NCBI GenBank assembly: GCA_900708905.1
Contig: CAADRB010000011.1
Location: 612,062 to 676,061 of the forward strand
Source: Hymenolepis diminuta
Taxonomy: Eukaryota; Platyhelminthes; Cestoda; Cyclophyllidea; Hymenolepididae
DNA: 64,000 nucleotides
Direction of reading: 5' to 3'
Below are positions 23,682-33,999 of the stretch, one piece after another. A program made the translations under genes and the position numbers. How positions within the stretch are numbered: the stretch's first letter is position 1; each line of letters opens with the position of its first letter. The notes under the pieces are model-generated. The model made no database searches. It had not been told where the DNA came from and saw nothing but the letters and a program-made list of their open reading frames with translations.

Positions 23682-26600
23682 CTGAAAGTAAAAATTGAAA
23701 TTTACTAGAGATTAAATTCCTACAAGTATATTTTTGCAAGCATTACACCAAGAAATCGATTGAAAATTGCATTTAAGTTTGAAATAGTATATTTTCAAAG
23801 AATCGAGAACAAAAATTTGTGTCCATAGCGGCCTGTTACGTCACTTGAAATACTTATCCGTCTCTTTAATCTTCAATGATTTAACAATTTACAATTTTGA
23901 TCTGATATTTTCTTCTTTTCCCACTGTTTTGGCATCCAGAATTAAGGTATATATTACTATAATTTTGTTTTATTATTGGCAAAAAAATATTTATTAAGTT
24001 GCAACTGAAGTGAAAAGGTATTTATTAGCATTGCACTGTTATGTAAGATGCGATTTAGAAACAGGCGGCATTGAGTTGTTATTCTAATCCTTTACAGGTA
24101 TCCCCAGCATGTGAGCAATTGAAATAAATATTCTTCAATACAATTCAGTCGCTGCTAAATATTTCAGTTAATAACAATTCAAAAGGCCAATTACAAAAGT
24201 GCTTATGATAACGAAATTTCATCATGCAAAATATTTATTCTATTAAATACTGATATTAAATTACTCTTTAGTACATAGGGCTGTTACGCCGTGGAGTAAA
24301 AAATTACATACATCAACGTATAAATTTTCCCATATGCGATTTGACCCCCTACTAGATATTCTAACAGGAAATAGTTTAGTTCAGTTATATAAAATTAATC
24401 ATGTTTTTATTGTTAGTAATGGTGCGTTTTACTTAGAGCGTATTTTGCTGTTAAAGTATTGAAATTAAAGGCACGTTGGAGGATTGTACACAATTCTCCT
24501 ATAAAATTCCTTGATCGATTTTTAAACTAACAATAATATATAATAAAAGTATAAAATTGTATATTTATTACGATTGATATGTTCTAGCAAATATAATAAT
24601 TCACCAAAGTAAAGACTATTTAAATTTTATTAAATATATTATTGTCTACAAAACAATCCGATCTAAAATTGTAATAATTAAGCAGTAATTCTGGTTATTA
24701 TATTAATAAGAATTAAATTACAGATACATTTTTTCGAAATGGAGGTTTTGTCTATGCTCACTTGAAAACCTTTTTAACATTAAGATTTACGGTACCTAAA
24801 ATAGAGGTAATGATCGCTTTGACGAGTTGTCATGGCAATAGCATAAGAAACATGGCAAAACTTCTTTCTATATCTCGACCTCACGGATAATAGTTCATTT
24901 TTCTAAGGTTTCAATCAGCGAAGTTCCATTTTTTTGTTTTTTGAAAAGGACATCCACTCAAAATTAAGATGCCTTTAAATTTTAATGATAATTATGTACA
25001 ACTGGAGCATTTATAAAAATATTTCAATTACGTCCATTTTGATGATAATAATAGGCACTAAATCATTTCTTTTAACTTCCAGATCCAGTTTCTTAAAAGT
25101 GTCAATGCTATTCGAATTTGTCTTATTTAAGGCTTGAAAAATCCATACGACTTCGTTTTGTTATGCAAAATATTAAGCATTATATCACAAAACAAATTCA
25201 TTATCTCAATTTTGCTTTTTGGGTTCCCACTTAACGGGTACAGCCAATATGTCTAGATTTTCACTAATTTTTGAGCTTCTATATTTCAGTAAAAAAATAT
25301 ATCTCCATAAATAGTAACCCTCAGTATATTTATCTAAATGTTCTATTTAAAATTTCAACCCATACGCTAACTCACGATTTATTTCTAATAATCAAACACT
25401 AAGAGTAAAAGGTAACATTTTAGTAGTATAGTGTTCAGCTAAAGAAACATTATCCGCAGCGCTGTACCTCTGTAATTGATCAGTTTTGCATTGATATTTG
25501 CCGTAGTATTACTTGGTAGAAAAAGAAAGCAACTATTTTATGAGCGGCCAAATATGCTTTCGCATTAGCATTATCAATAGTAATGCTAATTAATTCTTTA
25601 ATTTTTAATCTTTAAAAGTAACTGATATCGACTAATAACAAGTCAAAAAATGATAACGAGGAGGGCATATGAAACATACTAAGGGTAAGGTTGAGGTATC
25701 AAAGAATCTTCGTTAGATTTGGACTTGGATTGTACACTCCAAAATCCAATTTCATGACTCGTCCACTGAATTTTGGCAAATACCTCTCTACAATGTTTAG
25801 TGCTTCCTGACATTATTATTTAATCATGAAAGGTTGATCTTGTCGCTTCAGCTCATGTTTCTTCTACCACTTATTGGGAAGACGTATAATCTTATGAGAT
25901 ATTACACAGCTTGCAGTTTAAACATAATAAAGATAAAATTTTCAAGTTAGGAAAACTCCTTAAGTGGTGTTAACTGAAGGTAATATCTCCATCTTTCCGC
26001 AAGTTAAAACCGTTTTCAATAAATTTATTAAATGACTAAGATACTGATACGTTCTTTTTCTGGAACTTTTTACAATTACACTTATAGATTTCTACGTATT
26101 CCCAACAAATATTGTTTCATAACAATTTGTTTATTGAAATAGTTTTTTTAAAAATTACTATACTCACTTACTTGCACTCATAAACCTGCATTATTCTCCC
26201 CAAATCCCTGTGATAGGTGTCACCATTGGCATTCATTGATTGATTTTTAAGTGTTTTGACCAACTCTTGAATAGATTCATCTGTTTGTCTTGAACAACTC
26301 TCAGCTGCTTGCTCCGCTTCTCGAAGACACGCGTTCTTGTGTTGTTGGAAAACTGAAGCATTTAATGGTTAATACTATAGAGTTGTTGTAAATTAGAAAA
26401 CTTTAAGTAGGAATATTTTGGCTTGTTCCATTGGTTAATTTTTATTTAAAGTCGATATTTATAACATCATAATAATGGTACCTTTGACTACAATCGGCCA
26501 ATTAACGCTGATTCAAAAATACACTTTATATAAAAACACAATATTTAATGACGCTAATTCGTCTATAATCCATTCATATTGATTAGCGATACATCAACAT

Positions 26601-29600
26601 CATGTGATCATTTACAAAATATGCAAATCCAAATTAAACTATCCGTAAATAAGAGTTTTCTACTCATTCCTTATACCGACTGAATTACAAAAATATTTTG
26701 TCCTGTAATAATGTCATTTCATTTCCTTGCTGAAGTATTAGTAGATAATTTGTTCAAGAAAAAAATTTTAAATGCAATGATATCAGATATTTTAACCTTA
26801 TTTTAAGAATTAATTTCGGGAAATGTATTTGTGAATGTTAAGATGTTAATCAACTTAGACCTACTTCTGAGATTATGTTGCCGGCAGATATAGGCCGCGG
26901 CGCGCTCATATCTTTCGGTGTTCAGCGTGTGAGCCCAAACAACTTTCAAGAAGTCCGGTTCAGTTGGTAAATCCGAAATTGCTTCCCAACGATCTTTCAC
27001 ACACTGAATGATCTTTATGTGGTACTTTGTTCTAAAATGTCACATTGAAAATACAACTCATATATCAGATGTAGAATGCATGCATTTTCGACAATAACGC
27101 CGTGTGTGCAAAATTTATTATTTGTTAATTTATGTAGCATGACCGCTGATAAATTTTCATTATTTTCTTACGGATTTCGATCGCATAATTGCAAATATTG
27201 TTTGAAAGTTAGGAAGTAAGTTTATTGTAAACTTAGTAATAACAGTATCTTGTGCTATGGTGGGAACAAAGCAGTTTAATATTATTTACGGCAAGCACAT
27301 ATTGGATCCATTTCGTATTGTAAACGCTACACAAACAGAGTGAAATGTTAGGCTAACTCAATAACATTTAAGAAAAAGAAGAGGAGAAGATAGGGTAAAG
27401 GTCAATCAGTCATGGTATTATCGAAAATATTTAGGTAATATTCATGTTAAAAATACAAACTGATATAGAAATGTGGATCTTTAAATATTACGGTTGCAAT
27501 TAGGAGAGAAGGATAAATTATAAAAATTAATTTCTTCAAAATAAAGTCACCTCTGGAGCTCGGATTGCAGCATTCGCCATTTTATCCCTTTTTATCATCG
27601 AGGAACTTGAGTAGTTGATTTCTGTTAGAAATTCCCTTCGAAATACTGAATGCTAATTTCACAAATTTTCAAGATTCTCCATTGGTTTCGTCACCATTTA
27701 CTTCAACTTCAAGTTCTATTTTATTTGGTGTCAGAAGATGACTAACATCTGAAAATGTGATTGCACAACTCCCATTTCATATTATTTTGAATGGTTTTTT
27801 AATGTTTTCAACATCTTCAATATTGAATAATAATAAAAATTTGTGAATTTAAATCAAGAGTGTGATGGAGAAAATTGAGGTCTGTAAATTATTATACGAT
27901 ATTAAAATTTATTTTATAATTTCCTCCCTTTCCATAATGAAACAAAATATTAATTATGAAATTGTTTATCCGAACCTTGTGCAATGCTCAACTTTTTGGA
28001 GACACTGGATACCATTTATAATCTTCAAACAATTTGTCTTTTCTTCTCCTTCCTACTGCTATTTTGTGGATATTTTTGGATTTCAGCTGAAATTACATCA
28101 AGAGGAAAACATACGAGCATGCAAACTTATCTGGTAGGGGTTGAAACTGGGAAAGTCATATAAGACTGTATAACGACATCAGGATGTCTAGAACTAACTT
28201 CATTTTAATTTCAAAAGCATGAAGTTGAAGTTGAAGTTTTTTATAAGAGACAGAAATCATTTAATATGACATCAAAAATTCCACAATTTTAAGGAATGGG
28301 GGGTTGCTCTATCCATCTAAATTTCTGAGCAGCACTTAGGTACAATAAGAGGAGAATTTCATCGTTGAAAGCAGGTAAAAATGTAAGGTTAGACATCTAT
28401 CTCTACACTTTTTAAAATTCTGATATTTCAAATATCAGCCTTTTTTTACTGGCTATTCAGCTGATTCATGTCCAAGTTATTGACCAATCTATTAAATCGA
28501 ATGGTCGGTCAAACTTCTGTGGTACTTCCTTATATTCTGAAGACCGGAAATTACAAAAAGTAAGGTAATAAAAGCTTATTATAACGAAGTTCTCTATAAA
28601 CGTAATTTATAGTGATATTTTCATATTTCACGGTTAATGCAAACTCGATTCGAAACTTTTAAACATGCAAGTTAAAAAATCTAATAGTACCACCAGTAAT
28701 TTTACCGCTGGAGAAATTTGACACCCAGCAACAGGAATTTATTTAAATTTGTCCCAAACACGCAAAATGAATTACCCTGTACGGTTCAGTTTCATTTTTG
28801 TTCAAGAGGTTAATTAAACTTCTCGTAAGGATTTTAAATATCAAATATATCCTCTGCATTTGTAAATGTGATTCATTTTTTAATAAAATAGCTATTAAAA
28901 ATTTTAAGCGTATATGCTGTGATTGTAAATAATATATTCTGAATGCAATATTTGAATATTCATACTGGAACTGGCTCTTGGTTTACTTTGTCTTAGAAAT
29001 GCTAGCAAAAGTGCATTTTACAAAATTTCAAAGAATATTAATTAATAATGAGGCTAGTATTCGGGGGAATTCAACTGAAATGCAATATCAAGATTAATAA
29101 TATAGTCTTTTTAACATATCCAAGGATATTACCATGCCCCTAATTGCCAACAGATACAGAATTAGCATTTACACTAAATTAGATAATAATTTAATTTTTT
29201 TGTCAAAATACAGAAAAAACATTTGTCTTAAAATTTGAACTGTTATAGGCATTAACCTACCGGCACATGTATTCTGTGTCGTTGAGGGACCCATAGCCAA
29301 AGTCAAAACCACAACGTTTGTCAGATAGGCGGGGTATTCGATGTAGTCGTGCGCACTCGTCCATTTCTGCGTCGAGATCAAAAGCGAATGTGTGGGGAAT
29401 TCGTACGAGCAATATACACAAGCCGAGGAATAATATTGCTGAAATAAATAATATATTTTGAATAAGAAGTTTTCTTTAAATACTACCCTTGAGAAGTGAA
29501 GACTATCATACTTGCGCTTTTAAAGAGTAGTACTATGTAGTAACATTAAAATTTTCATTAACATAATGAATTTTAAAAATTGCACATCAGTATTTTGGAC

Positions 29601-31083
29601 ATACGTTAAGAATATTTGTCGGTTGATACCAAATTTAAAAAAACTGCAAAATATTTGTTAAATTTGATTTAAAATCCATGACCATTAATAAGGGCTGGAT
29701 GGATTCATTAGGTTTCTGTATTCAATTCATGTAGTTCTATCAGATTTCACTTCAAACATACATATATATATAGTCCATATCAGATTACCAAGAATTGACT
29801 GAATTTATAAAATACCGTTCACATACCGAAGGACCAATCGGTATTTTCGATGTTAGAATATTGGTTCCTTTTTATCGTCTAATAGTAGACTTAAAATTAT
29901 ACTGACTGCACTTTTGGTTAGAATGTTTTGGCAGTCAAACTAATAAATACTTTGCGGTTTAAAAAGTTAAACCCTTAGATTTTTATTTATGGGATTTATG
30001 CCTAGACTCCGAAAAGATTTATTCTGGTAATGTTTGTTTATCATTTTCTACGGCTAACTTTCAAAAATTTTAAAGAGCACCGGGAATGAAATCGTGCTAA
30101 TCAGACTTAGGAGTACCACTGAACAGGATGAAAGTCCTCACTTACAGGTAATTCCATGCAACGTTTTTTCACTTAAACACAGCTACACAAGGTTCCTTTT
30201 AGGTGCTCCAAACCAAATGTATGCAAATTCATCCATTTGAAATAATATTTATGAGCTATTTTCAAAGTGATTAATTGAGAATAAATAACAAAAGTTTCGT
30301 AAACATATATACATATATCTATTTTGAATCTACGATGGTAAATCAAAAAGTAATTTTAAAGATGGTCCTAATGTTAAAAAGTTCATTTGCACGATCATGC
30401 GGGAATGGAAATATTTTTCAATACTTTTATTGTCAAAAGACAAGAAATGAGCAGAACTTGACCTTTTAATGATATTTTTAAAATGAGAATTAAAGAAATT
30501 TCCATTTAGCGAAACATTCCGCAATTTTCTATACAAAATTTATTTTATTTTTCCATATAAAAGTAGGTGACATGGAATTCATTATTACTGCTTTTGGATT
30601 ATTTTGGTCACCTAATTTGTACCTACTCTACCAAAAATAATATACTTAGTCCAGTGACAGTAATACTGATGTCTTTTCAAATATTTTAGAGAGAAGGATG
30701 GGCATCTTACGTTCCAATAAATAAAATTTCTCTTCAGGCGTCTCAGTTCAAACGTATTTTAATAAATAAGAACTACAAGTGGACTTAAAAATTTATTCCT
30801 CTATCGATTTTTTGTATGAATAACTGCAGAATATATGTCCAGAATAAATTTTAAACAAAAACAATAATTAAATTACTTGCCACATTCCCTTAAAGGTTGT
30901 TAAAACAGAGTTGGTAATGAATAGGCAAGTCGTTGGACCTTAGTTTTAATAGTACAACCATATTTGAAGCTCTATACTCAATAAAGTCTTACGTCTTTTC
31001 TTTTCCATATTTCTTTTCTTATTGAAACAGCCATGTATTAGAGAAATATTATGTGCACTCTTACTTACTTGCGTATTAAACAT
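23324..31083 (-). CDS. Secreted cysteine-rich, putatively GPI-anchored protein (multi-exon gene)
   Basis: Join of 31083-31065 (tentative), 29438-29261, 27031-26865, 26352-26172 and 23681-23324. The four downstream exons have GT-AG borders and matching phases, and the join stays open to the TGA. With the tentative first exon the precursor is 300 residues. Residues 1-25 form a signal peptide with core ILFLGLCILLV, cut after HTFA. The mature part has 11 cysteines (35, 49, 65, 76, 115, 130, 141, 181, 190, 199, 219), looks helical, and has possible N-glycosylation sites at 59, 158 and 276. Residues 220-280 are a Ser/Pro/Asp-rich linker. The last 16-20 residues (PLSSFMPILLIASLILALDG) are a hydrophobic tail of the kind replaced by a GPI anchor. 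The spacing C-x8-C-L-x7-C and later P-K-D-C recalls small secreted helical cysteine-rich proteins of invertebrates. I do not recognise the family, and the function is unknown. It is probably an extracellular or membrane-tethered protein. Confidence 0.8.
23682..26171 (-). other. Last intron of the secreted-protein gene
   Basis: 2.49 kb, GTAAGT to TTTCAG on the minus strand. AT-rich, with no nested gene, RNA or mobile-element motif recognised. Confidence 0.7.
26172..26352 (-). CDS. Third mature-domain exon of the secreted-protein gene
   Basis: 181 nt. Acceptor TGCTTCAG, donor TGCAA/GTAAGT. It encodes FQQHKNACLREAEQAAESCS, then RQTDESIQELVKTLKNQS, then a stretch ending GRIMQVYEC. It has cysteines 130, 141 and 181 and an NQS glycosylation site. 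The region before NQS is strongly helix-like. Confidence 0.82.
26865..27031 (-). CDS. Second mature-domain exon of the secreted-protein gene
   Basis: 167 nt. Acceptor CATTTTAG, donor AGAA/GTAGGT. It encodes TKYHIKIIQCVKDRWEAISD, then LPTEPDFLKVVWAHTLNTER, then YERAAAYICRQHNLR. Charged and hydrophobic residues alternate as in amphipathic helices, with cysteines 76 and 115. The phase matches both neighbours (2 bases in, 1 base out). Confidence 0.8.
27032..29260 (-). other. Intron between the signal-peptide exon and the second mature-domain exon
   Basis: 2.23 kb, GTAGGT to TTTTAG on the minus strand. It includes an unsupported 91-codon plus-strand frame (27862-28137) without motifs. Nothing else recognised. 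Confidence 0.65.
29261..29438 (-). CDS. Signal-peptide exon of the secreted-protein gene
   Basis: 178 nt. Acceptor ATTTATTTCAG, donor CCG/GTAGGT, with entry and exit both splitting codons. It encodes ILFLGLCILLVRIPHTFA, a hydrophobic signal core with an AxA-like end (TFA). Then follows the start of the mature chain, FDLDAEMDECARLHR, KRCGFDFGYGSLNDTEYMC. It has cysteines at 35, 49 and 65 of the joined protein and an N-glycosylation site NDT. The exit codon CG/A joins the next exon as Arg. Confidence 0.8.
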
Positions 31084-31084
31084 G
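31065..31084 (-). CDS. Tentative start-codon microexon of the secreted-protein gene
   Basis: Minus strand: acceptor TTTTGTTTAG, then CATGTTTAATACGCAAGTAA, then donor GTAAGA. The ATG opens MFNTQV plus one base, which supplies exactly the phase needed by the exon at 29438 (A/CA gives Thr). It also completes a signal peptide with a short n-region. Other ATG-to-donor candidates checked between 29.5 and 31 kb had the wrong phase. A 20-nt exon is unusual, and the real first exon may lie elsewhere upstream. Confidence 0.35.
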
Positions 31085-33640
31085 CTAAACAAAATTTCTG
31101 GAAAAATGTTTCAGTCCTAAGGAATATTTTCCACTTTTCATGAAATTTAAAGTATATTTGTGATAGAAGCAAATTCTCGAAGGGTATAAATTAAACGGTG
31201 AAATCGATGACTTTAAAAATGAAATATGATTAAATATGAGACATTTTTTCACATGATCGTCAAGATTAGGTTATAAAAACCCTCTATAAGAAAAAGCGTA
31301 TGAGTTTAGATTAATCTGCTGACGAACTGCATTAGGTACAGCTGATTTAAACAATTTTAAAGCGGATAAATATAATTCGCACATCATTTTGACCTCCTCA
31401 TCTCACTTTATCCTATATGGACAAATAATTGGATAAATTAATTGAAAATCAGTTTGAAATCATTATGAGAATTGGAAGTAAAATAGGTGATAATAAATAA
31501 ATACAATAAATCCGTTTTTATGTGCATGTATTCCATTATATTTTAGAGAACTTAAATAAATAAATGTAGAATAAATAGCATAAATAGTTAATGAGGTGAG
31601 TCATCATATTTTTCAAGTGCGATTTTTTTAAAAATTAGTTGTTTATAATGTAAAAGGATATTGCATGCTTAATATTTCCATTTCTGTAGAACTAGAAATT
31701 CAGTGATTTGGAATAAAGTCTACATATTCCATGACTAAGCCGAATAAAGCAGACATTTTTGGGTAAGAACACGTATTCACCTAAAGGTACACTTTTTCTT
31801 CAAATTTAATACTTTCTAATCTTCCTCCATTAGATCTAAGAAGGAGTCTAAGAAGAATCCTAATCCCTTTATTGCAACTGCAAAAAGCTTACAGAAATTT
31901 CGTGAATTAAATTGTTTTCAAAAAAAGGCCATAAATAATCAAATATTAGTCAGAGTGGGACAAGTTAAGGCCTCCAACATTTATAAATCTGTTAACGGTA
32001 ATAAAAGGTTTCAAGATGAGCTGTTTTCTTAAATTTATTTTATATATATAGTATATATATACTATATTTATATATATACAGTATTTTACAATGATTTGTA
32101 TATCGTTTAAAAACTTGATTGTATCCTATTCTATTATTTAAAAGAAATTCAAAGAGAAATTTAATTTACGAAGTTAAGGAACTTTAATCTTCATGTAGGC
32201 ATTTTACATTCTATCAGCATCCTGACTGATACGTCTTAATACCTAAAATTGCAAAATTTACTTTCTTGTTCACATTCTTACCCGTAAATGGCATATTTAT
32301 TAGTATTCAGGCTGTTTACACCTGTGAAATTTGTTTTATGCAAATCTATTTTGGCGAATATCTCGAGGTATGTTTTTCCTGGAAATTATTTTTCCAAATA
32401 AGAACGTTTCAATAAATCTTCGAAAAATTAAAAATCATGCTTTAGATGCTCGCATCTCTTAAATCTGTTCAAGAGCTAAGTTGGTTTACCTTGAATAAAA
32501 GAAGAGTTCTGGACAAAGTAAAGCAATCTTCCTTGACAGAAAATCAGAGCAGAGAGATATGAATGGAATGTATATTTTAACAAAAATTAAATTTTAAAGC
32601 GCTCTCTTATTTATACCTCAAGTAAATATGCCAAATCCATATCATAAAAGCAAAGAATTTTTACGTAGGTAGTTAAAAAACGCATTTTTATTTGCCCTAA
32701 TCCTTGAAGACTTTGCTAAAAAATGCCTAGGGTTTTACCCTGAACAACCGAAGAACAACTAGCGAGAAGTTTAACATTTGATTTTAGTACAAGAAGTTAA
32801 ACTTTGAACTCAATGATTAAATAACTTTATGAACTTCATTAAATATTTTGACAAACCAAAATATGTAAGTAACCTCGAATACCTTCATTTACATGATAAA
32901 TTTATTACAATCTACGTTGGAATGAGCTACAGTGAGTAGTGCTATGCAGAATGTATCACTGCCAGTTTCAGCTACTTGCTTCTGGTCGTAAAAAGGTATA
33001 AATAAATGGGATGGCTTGACCAACCATGTAAATAAATCAGCCAACCAAAGAGTTCTGAATATAGCGAACATAATATCAACATTGAATCTTGTGTGTAATT
33101 TTGAGGACTGGCCGCTACAATGAATTCGTGCTTTTTAAAAACAAGGAGTGTTTTATACTTTACAAGGCTTAGGTAAGGTAAGGATTGTAACGTCTTGGAC
33201 TTCCTTACCTGCCTATTGTTAATCCCTTCCACCGCTTCCACCATATTGGACCTGTTTTCCATTCCCTTTATTTAGACGCTTTCCTATGATTAAACATCGA
33301 AAAGGTTTTTTCTTTATCAGGGGCGATAATGACATCTGAATTTGCAAAAAAACTGAAATCGAACATATTTAAATAAAGATGAGAATTTTAAATTATTTCT
33401 GCGCATTTGCACCAAATTAGGCAGTTTTAAAAAAATTCTTGAAATAAAGCTAAAGACTTCACTACTTTTGTGAATGATGAAGAACTGAAACGTTTCAGTA
33501 AAATTTACATATATATTTTTTATTTATGAACGCGATTTATTTCATTTTCTGCATTATTAAATTTATATTATTGCTCAATATTACATTTTTACAATTATAT
33601 AAGCTAAACTGAAGCAAATAATTGCATACATTATAAAAAA
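31085..33640. other. Likely 5' intron or upstream sequence of the secreted-protein gene
   Basis: No coding exon supported. Minus-strand donor-like sites (GGCAG/GTAAGG near 33190, TTGG/GTAAGT near 33674) could end a 5' UTR exon. The 96-codon minus frame at 32972-33262 opens with a short charged stretch and runs into the 33190 donor, but its phase does not fit the downstream exon. An AT palindrome lies at 32041-32080. Confidence 0.35.
32041..32080. repeat. AT-rich palindromic microsatellite
   Basis: TATATATATAGTATATATAT then ACTATATTTATATATATAC: an (AT)n tract with an internal inverted repeat (TATAGTATATATATACTATA). It can form a hairpin or cruciform. No other signal is attached. Confidence 0.7.
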
Positions 33641-33913
33641 TATTACTGATAACCTTTCAACTCTAAACTTACCCAAGTTTCTTATGAAATTTAAAGTTTT
33701 AATATTTCCAAGTTTTTGCCTCTTGAATGTCGACATTTTCGTCTATGGGTAAGATGCATTTTGTTCTCCACAAAAGTGACTTAACATCCGAAGTGGCGGT
33801 TTTTAAAAGAACTGATGTATTAGAAGGTGAGCAGATAATAAATGAATTTTGGAAACTTCAAAAGGTAAGCGTGTTTCCACAAGATAAAGACAACGTAGCA
33901 GCACTTGCACTTC

Positions 33914-33950
33914 GACCAATCACGTCACTCTATTCGTTCCGGCCAATCAA
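33914..33950. promoter_or_regulatory. CCAAT/CRE-like cluster, possible promoter
   Basis: Two CCAAT boxes on the plus strand (33916-33920 and 33943-33947) flank CACGTCA (33921-33927; TGACGTG on the other strand), a CRE/ATF half-site form. The local GC content is higher than the surroundings. The cluster is upstream of the minus-strand secreted-protein gene, and a good minus-strand donor near 33674 could end a 5' UTR exon. CCAAT boxes act in both orientations. No TATA box or initiator was assigned. Confidence 0.3.
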
Positions 33951-33999
33951 ATTCATCAGCTGGATGAAGCGATTTTTCGTTGGATAGTGACATTCATTC

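Noticed and set aside
30129..30160. ATGGAATTACCT/GTAAGT (minus) as first exon of the secreted-protein gene
   Set aside because: The donor is excellent but the phase is 0. Joining it to 29438 would shift out of the signal-peptide frame.
32972..33262. 96-codon minus frame as the first coding exon of the secreted-protein gene
   Set aside because: It would exit at the GTAAGG donor near 33190 in phase 0, whereas the signal-peptide exon needs phase 1. It could only be 5' UTR.
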